Assembly (NCBI RefSeq): GCF_051846935.1
Contig: NZ_JBPYCS010000016.1
Location: 1-64,000, forward strand
Source of the DNA: JBPYCR01 sp051846935
GTDB taxonomy: Bacteria > Bacillota > Bacilli > Bacillales > Amphibacillaceae
Direction of reading: 5' to 3'
Length of the DNA: 64,000 nucleotides
A program made the position numbers and the translations under genes. Shown here one piece after another: positions 60,827 through 64,000 of this stretch. Below the pieces are notes generated by a model. That model made no database searches. It was not told the origin of the DNA and saw only the letters and a list, made by a program, of their open reading frames with translations. Every line of letters starts with the position of its first letter. The first letter of the stretch is position 1.

Positions 60827-62779
60827 TTATTTTACAGTAGAGCCATTTGGCAAGTATTTTTCGACAGTTGCCAATACGAGCTTTCCATTTTCACCTTCAC
60901 CAGAAAGAATCATTCCTTCCGATAATTCGCCCCGTAGTTTTACTGGCTTTAAATTCGTAACGCAAATTACCTTTTTACCGAGGAGCTCTTCCGGCTTGTA
61001 ATATTGGGCGATACCTGAAATAATTTGTCTCTTTTCAAACCCTAAGTCAACCTGCATTTTAATAAGCTTATCTGCTTTCTTCATCTTCTCTGCATGAATA
61101 ACTTCTGCAACACGCAAATCAAGTTTCATAAAGTCATCATAAACAATTTCTTCTTTTACTTCTTTTGGTTCTGTTTTTTGTTCCGCTTGTGTTGGGGGTT
61201 GCATCATTTCCTTAATTGTCTGTATCTCTTGCTCGACGTCAAGGCGTGGGAAAATAGGACTGCCTTTTTGAATCGTTGTTCCCGAACTAATCTTCCCTTG
61301 GTCATATATGCTATCCCATTGCTGCAGTTCTTTTTCAGAAATACCTAGCTGCCTGAAAATTTCTTGCGGTGCATGTGTTAAAAATGGCTGGAGCATAACG
61401 GCAGAAATCCGCAAAGATTCTGCAAGGTGCGCCATAACATTGCCAAGTCGCGCGCGCTTGCTCTCATCCTTAGCCAAAACCCAAGGCTCTGTTTCGTCAA
61501 TGTACTTATTAGAACGGCTTATATATTTCCATAATGCGGTTAGAGCAACTGAAAACTGCATGCTTTCCATTGCTTCCTCGACTTTTTGAATCGTTTCTTT
61601 TGCAAATGCTTCTAGTCGTTCATCAACCTCTGTCTCAGCAGCTCGATATGCCGGTATTTCACCTGCAAAGTATTTATCAATCATCGCAACAGTTCGATTC
61701 AATAAGTTACCAAGATCATTGGCAAGATCATAATTCGTACGCTCTACAAATCCTTCTGGCGTAAATACCCCATCGGAACCAAATGGAACTTCACGCAATA
61801 AATAATAGCGTAAAGCATCAAGCCCATAACGATCGGTCAATTTTACTGGGTCGACAACATTCCCTTTTGATTTCGACATTTTTCCGTCTTTCATTAAAAT
61901 CCAACCATGGGCAAATACTTTTTTCGGCAAAGGTAAATCAAGCGCCATTAACATAATTGGCCAATAAATTGTATGGAAACGAACAATTTCCTTACTCATT
62001 AAATGAACATCTGCTGGCCAATATTTTTCGTACTTAGAAGTATCGTCTGAACCGTATCCAAGTGCGGTAATGTAATTCGTCAACGCATCTATCCACACAT
62101 ATATAACGTGCTTTGGATTTCCTGGAACTTTAATTCCCCAATCAAATGTGGTCCGTGAGACTGCTAAATCCTCAAGTCCTGGCTTAATGAAATTGTTCAG
62201 CATTTCATTTTTTCGACTTTCCGGTTGAATAAACGTTGGATTGTCTTCATAAAATTTGACGAGTCGATCTACGTACTTGCTCATTTTGAAGAAGTACGAC
62301 TCTTCCTTTACTTTCTCGACAATTTTCCCACAGTCTGCACAATGCCCGTCATCAAGCTGGCGTTCCGTAAAGAAAGCTTCACAAGACATACAATACCAGC
62401 CTTCATACGTATCTAAGTATATATCACCTTGCTTAACGAGCTGGTCAAATATTTTTTGTACAACCACCTTATGTCGTTCTTCTGTTGTGCGAATAAAATC
62501 ATCATTCGTTATTTCGAGCTTTTTCCATAACTCTTGAATGCCACCGACAATTTTATCTACATAGCTCTGTGGCGACAGGCCTTCCTTTTCTGCAGCTGTC
62601 TGAATTTTTTGCCCGTGTTCATCCGTTCCAGTCAAATACATGACATCATACCCGCGCATCCGCTTATAACGGGCAATAGCGTCTCCGGCAACTGTTGAGT
62701 ATGCATGTCCAATATGCAGATTCCCACTTGGGTAATAAATTGGGGTTGTTATATAAAATGTTTTCTTTTTCTCACTCAT
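60827..62779 (-). CDS. metG: Methionyl-tRNA synthetase
   Basis: Class I synthetase, 650 aa. The HIGH motif appears as YYPSGNLHIGHAYS and KMSKS as KDGKMSKSKGN. A zinc knuckle CMSCEAFF...CADCG lies near residues 127-148. The C-terminal 110 residues form an EMAP-II-like tRNA-binding domain (FMKLDLRVAEVIHAEKM), which dimerises the enzyme. No T-box or S-box was seen upstream. Confidence 0.97.
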   Translation of the reverse strand: MSEKKKTFYITTPIYYPSGNLHIGHAYSTVAGDAIARYKRMRGYDVMYLTGTDEHGQKIQTAAEKEGLSPQSYVDKIVGGIQELWKKLEITNDDFIRTTEERHKVVVQKIFDQLVKQGDIYLDTYEGWYCMSCEAFFTERQLDDGHCADCGKIVEKVKEESYFFKMSKYVDRLVKFYEDNPTFIQPESRKNEMLNNFIKPGLEDLAVSRTTFDWGIKVPGNPKHVIYVWIDALTNYITALGYGSDDTSKYEKYWPADVHLMSKEIVRFHTIYWPIMLMALDLPLPKKVFAHGWILMKDGKMSKSKGNVVDPVKLTDRYGLDALRYYLLREVPFGSDGVFTPEGFVERTNYDLANDLGNLLNRTVAMIDKYFAGEIPAYRAAETEVDERLEAFAKETIQKVEEAMESMQFSVALTALWKYISRSNKYIDETEPWVLAKDESKRARLGNVMAHLAESLRISAVMLQPFLTHAPQEIFRQLGISEKELQQWDSIYDQGKISSGTTIQKGSPIFPRLDVEQEIQTIKEMMQPPTQAEQKTEPKEVKEEIVYDDFMKLDLRVAEVIHAEKMKKADKLIKMQVDLGFEKRQIISGIAQYYKPEELLGKKVICVTNLKPVKLRGELSEGMILSGEGENGKLVLATVEKYLPNGSTVK

Positions 62780-62834
62780 CGAACAATCTCCTCTTCCAGT
62801 ATCAATATACAGATTCGTCTTTTTAACTAATCCT

Positions 62835-62864
62835 ATTGTAGCGATTTTTTTCCGACATTTCCAA
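62835..62864 (-). promoter_or_regulatory. Probable sigma-A promoter of metG
   Basis: Minus strand -35 TTGGAA (62859-62864) and -10 TACAAT (62835-62840) with 18 bp spacing, about 55 bp before the metG start, whose ribosome site is AGAGGAG. The remaining 160 bp toward abrB is AT-rich without recognised elements. Confidence 0.6.
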
Positions 62865-63055
62865 CATCAGAACGTTTTGAATTGGAAACCAATCGTTCTT
62901 TGCCCATTTTAACATTAATTGTATTTTTTGCCTTTTTTTGAAATAATCGTCTTTTTTTCAATTGTTTTTATGAACATAATTTCACAAACAGGAAATAATG
63001 CCCTCATTTCGTGGCTTATGTCGATATTTTACTACTTCAACACATTATATGCCTG

Positions 63056-63113
63056 TTGACACGTTTATAAATGATTGGTAAAATATTCTTTGTTAAATTG
63101 TCGAAATTTGACA
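63056..63113 (+). promoter_or_regulatory. abrB promoter with Spo0A boxes
   Basis: A perfect -35 TTGACA (63056-63061) and -10 TAAAAT (63079-63084) with 17 bp between them. Just downstream, TGTCGAA (63099-63105) is an exact 0A box, and TTTGACA (63107-63113) is an inverted box with one mismatch. Paired 0A boxes downstream of the start site are how phosphorylated Spo0A represses abrB in B. subtilis. Confidence 0.8.
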
Positions 63114-63211
63114 GCTGCTTTTCTTACAAATTGTACTATGAATTAAAAAAACTGACAATTCAAGAAATTTTTATAAACAGTTTTTCTAATTTAAGAGGGA
63201 GGGAATACGAG

Positions 63212-63490
63212 ATGAAGTCTACAGGAATTGTACGAAGAGTGGACGAGCTTGGTAGAGTAGTAATACCTATCGAATTAAGAAGATCACTCGGCATTGAAGA
63301 AAAAGACGCAATGGAAATTTACGTAGAAGACGACAAGGTGATCTTTAAAAAATATACAGCAAATATGACTTGTCAAATTACAGGGGAAAGTTCAGACGAC
63401 AACCTAGCATTAGCTAACGGAAAACTTGTGCTTAGCCGTGAAGGTGCCGAAGCCTTAGTAAAAGAAATCAATTCAAATTTCGACTTTTAA
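63212..63490 (+). CDS. abrB: Transition-state regulator AbrB
   Basis: Represses stationary-phase genes during exponential growth. The 92-residue protein has the SpoVT-AbrB domain MKSTGIVRRVDELGRVVIPI then ELRRSLGIEEKDAMEIYV, and the C-terminal multimerisation part beginning MTCQITGESSDDNLALANGK. The start is the ATG preceded by GAGGGAGGG; the longer upstream frame is leader. Plus strand, divergent from metG. Confidence 0.97.
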   Translation: MKSTGIVRRVDELGRVVIPIELRRSLGIEEKDAMEIYVEDDKVIFKKYTANMTCQITGESSDDNLALANGKLVLSREGAEALVKEINSNFDF

Positions 63491-63512
63491 GAATACCGTA
63501 CAGTTTATTTAA

Positions 63513-63545
63513 GAGCCACAGCGATTGTGGTTCATTTCTTTTTAC
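63513..63545 (+). terminator. Terminator after abrB
   Basis: Short stem GAGCCACA / TGTGGTTC with one wobble pair and a following CATTTCTTTTT on the plus strand. Confidence 0.55.
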
Positions 63546-63628
63546 GAGTGCATACATTGGTGCTGGGACAAATGAGAATGTACGTCCCAGCACTTTTGTT
63601 GCGTGTTATGTGCTTAGCACAATAAAGG

Positions 63629-64000
63629 TTATTCTATATGAAATTGCTTGTACACATCACGCTTAGCCATGTTTCGCTCTGTAGCAACTTGCTTAATCGC
63701 CTCTTTACTGGAATACCCTTTGTTCTCCATATAATGGTGTATGTGAGCTTGTACCGATAAATGGCTCCACCACAAAAGGTCTTCATTCGTATCCGCTTCA
63801 GTATTCCCTTCAACAACGAGACAAAATTCGCCTTTTAATTCATTTTCCGTTGACCAATTTAACAAATCTTCTATAGAGCCACGGACATATTCTTCAAATC
63901 TCTTCGTAAGCTCGCGTCCAATGACAGCCTGTCGGTTTCCTAGTACCGTATTCAATTGCTCCAACGTATCTGTTAGTCGATACGGAGCTTCATAAAAAAG
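63629..64000 (-). CDS. rsmI: 16S rRNA 2'-O-ribose C1402 methyltransferase RsmI, C-terminal part
   Basis: The frame continues through the right edge; about 124 C-terminal residues are visible of a protein normally near 290. FYEAPYRLTDTLEQL, GNRQAVIGRELTKRFEEY and GEFCLVVEG are typical of RsmI (YabC/YraL). The last 50 residues form the usual helical domain (SSKEAIKQVATERNMAKRDVYKQF). Convergent with abrB. Truncation is due only to the window boundary. Confidence 0.93.
   Translation of the reverse strand, partial: LFYEAPYRLTDTLEQLNTVLGNRQAVIGRELTKRFEEYVRGSIEDLLNWSTENELKGEFCLVVEGNTEADTNEDLLWWSHLSVQAHIHHYMENKGYSSKEAIKQVATERNMAKRDVYKQFHIE

Noticed and set aside
62780..63050. T-box or S-box riboswitch upstream of metG
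   Set aside because: No T-box sequence, specifier hairpin or antiterminator was found; only a sigma-A-like promoter and a short leader.
63629..64000. Truncated rsmI as a pseudogene
   Set aside because: The frame stays open to the window edge; truncation is caused by the boundary only.

Overview
The window is chromosomal DNA from a low-GC, endospore-forming Bacillota of the family Bacillaceae. Gene order follows the Bacillus subtilis origin-proximal segment from rsmI (yabC) to the rRNA operon after lysS, read on the minus strand. Sporulation genes (spoIIE, spoVT, spoVG, fin, yabG, yabP, yabQ, sspF, abrB) show a spore former. Gene content resembles halophilic relatives such as Virgibacillus or Oceanobacillus, but the genus is an inference because only about 40 nt of 16S rRNA are present.

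Conserved backbone, left to right (mostly transcribed right to left): 16S rRNA 5' end and its promoters; lysS-folK-folB-folP; cysK; yacD-hslO-coaX; ftsH-hpt-tilS-yabT-yabS-spoIIE; a plus-strand tRNA-Met; yabR-divIC-yabQ-yabP-rqcP-yabN-yabM-spoVT-mfd-fin-pth-rplY-prs-glmU-spoVG-purR; ispE; then sspF-veg-yabG-rsmA-rnmV-yabE-tatD-metG, plus-strand abrB, and the C-terminal part of rsmI at the right edge. Relative to B. subtilis the pabBAC genes, yazB and dus are missing around the folate genes, yabJ is missing between purR and spoVG, and the tRNA-Glu partner of tRNA-Met is missing.

Two accessory blocks interrupt this backbone. Block 1 (about 8.3-15.4 kb, plus strand) holds a hybrid sensor kinase with two different kinase modules, a response regulator with a SARP/BTAD output, and a secreted L-type lectin adhesin with InlB-like repeats and an LPNTS sortase motif. 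The adhesin promoter carries two pairs of 7-bp direct repeats at 11-bp periodicity, 42 bp apart and next to a -10 box. This is the arrangement expected for a SARP-type activator, so the block reads as a self-contained surface-adhesion regulatory cassette. It is the most interesting system here.

Block 2 (about 42.7-54.6 kb, between ispE and sspF) holds a dedicated ECF-type transporter operon (uridine phosphorylase, two ATPases, S component, T component, SorC/DeoR-type regulator) that probably imports and cleaves a nucleoside. Next to it lies a graveyard of IS21, group II intron, IS3, ISL3 and ISLre2 fragments, followed by a large UPF0182 membrane protein. The block looks like an insertion hotspot.

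Intergenic gaps carry at least two dispersed repeat families. One is MITE-like, with terminal inverted repeats and two nearly identical copies 11 kb apart. No CRISPR array, prophage or riboswitch was recognised.
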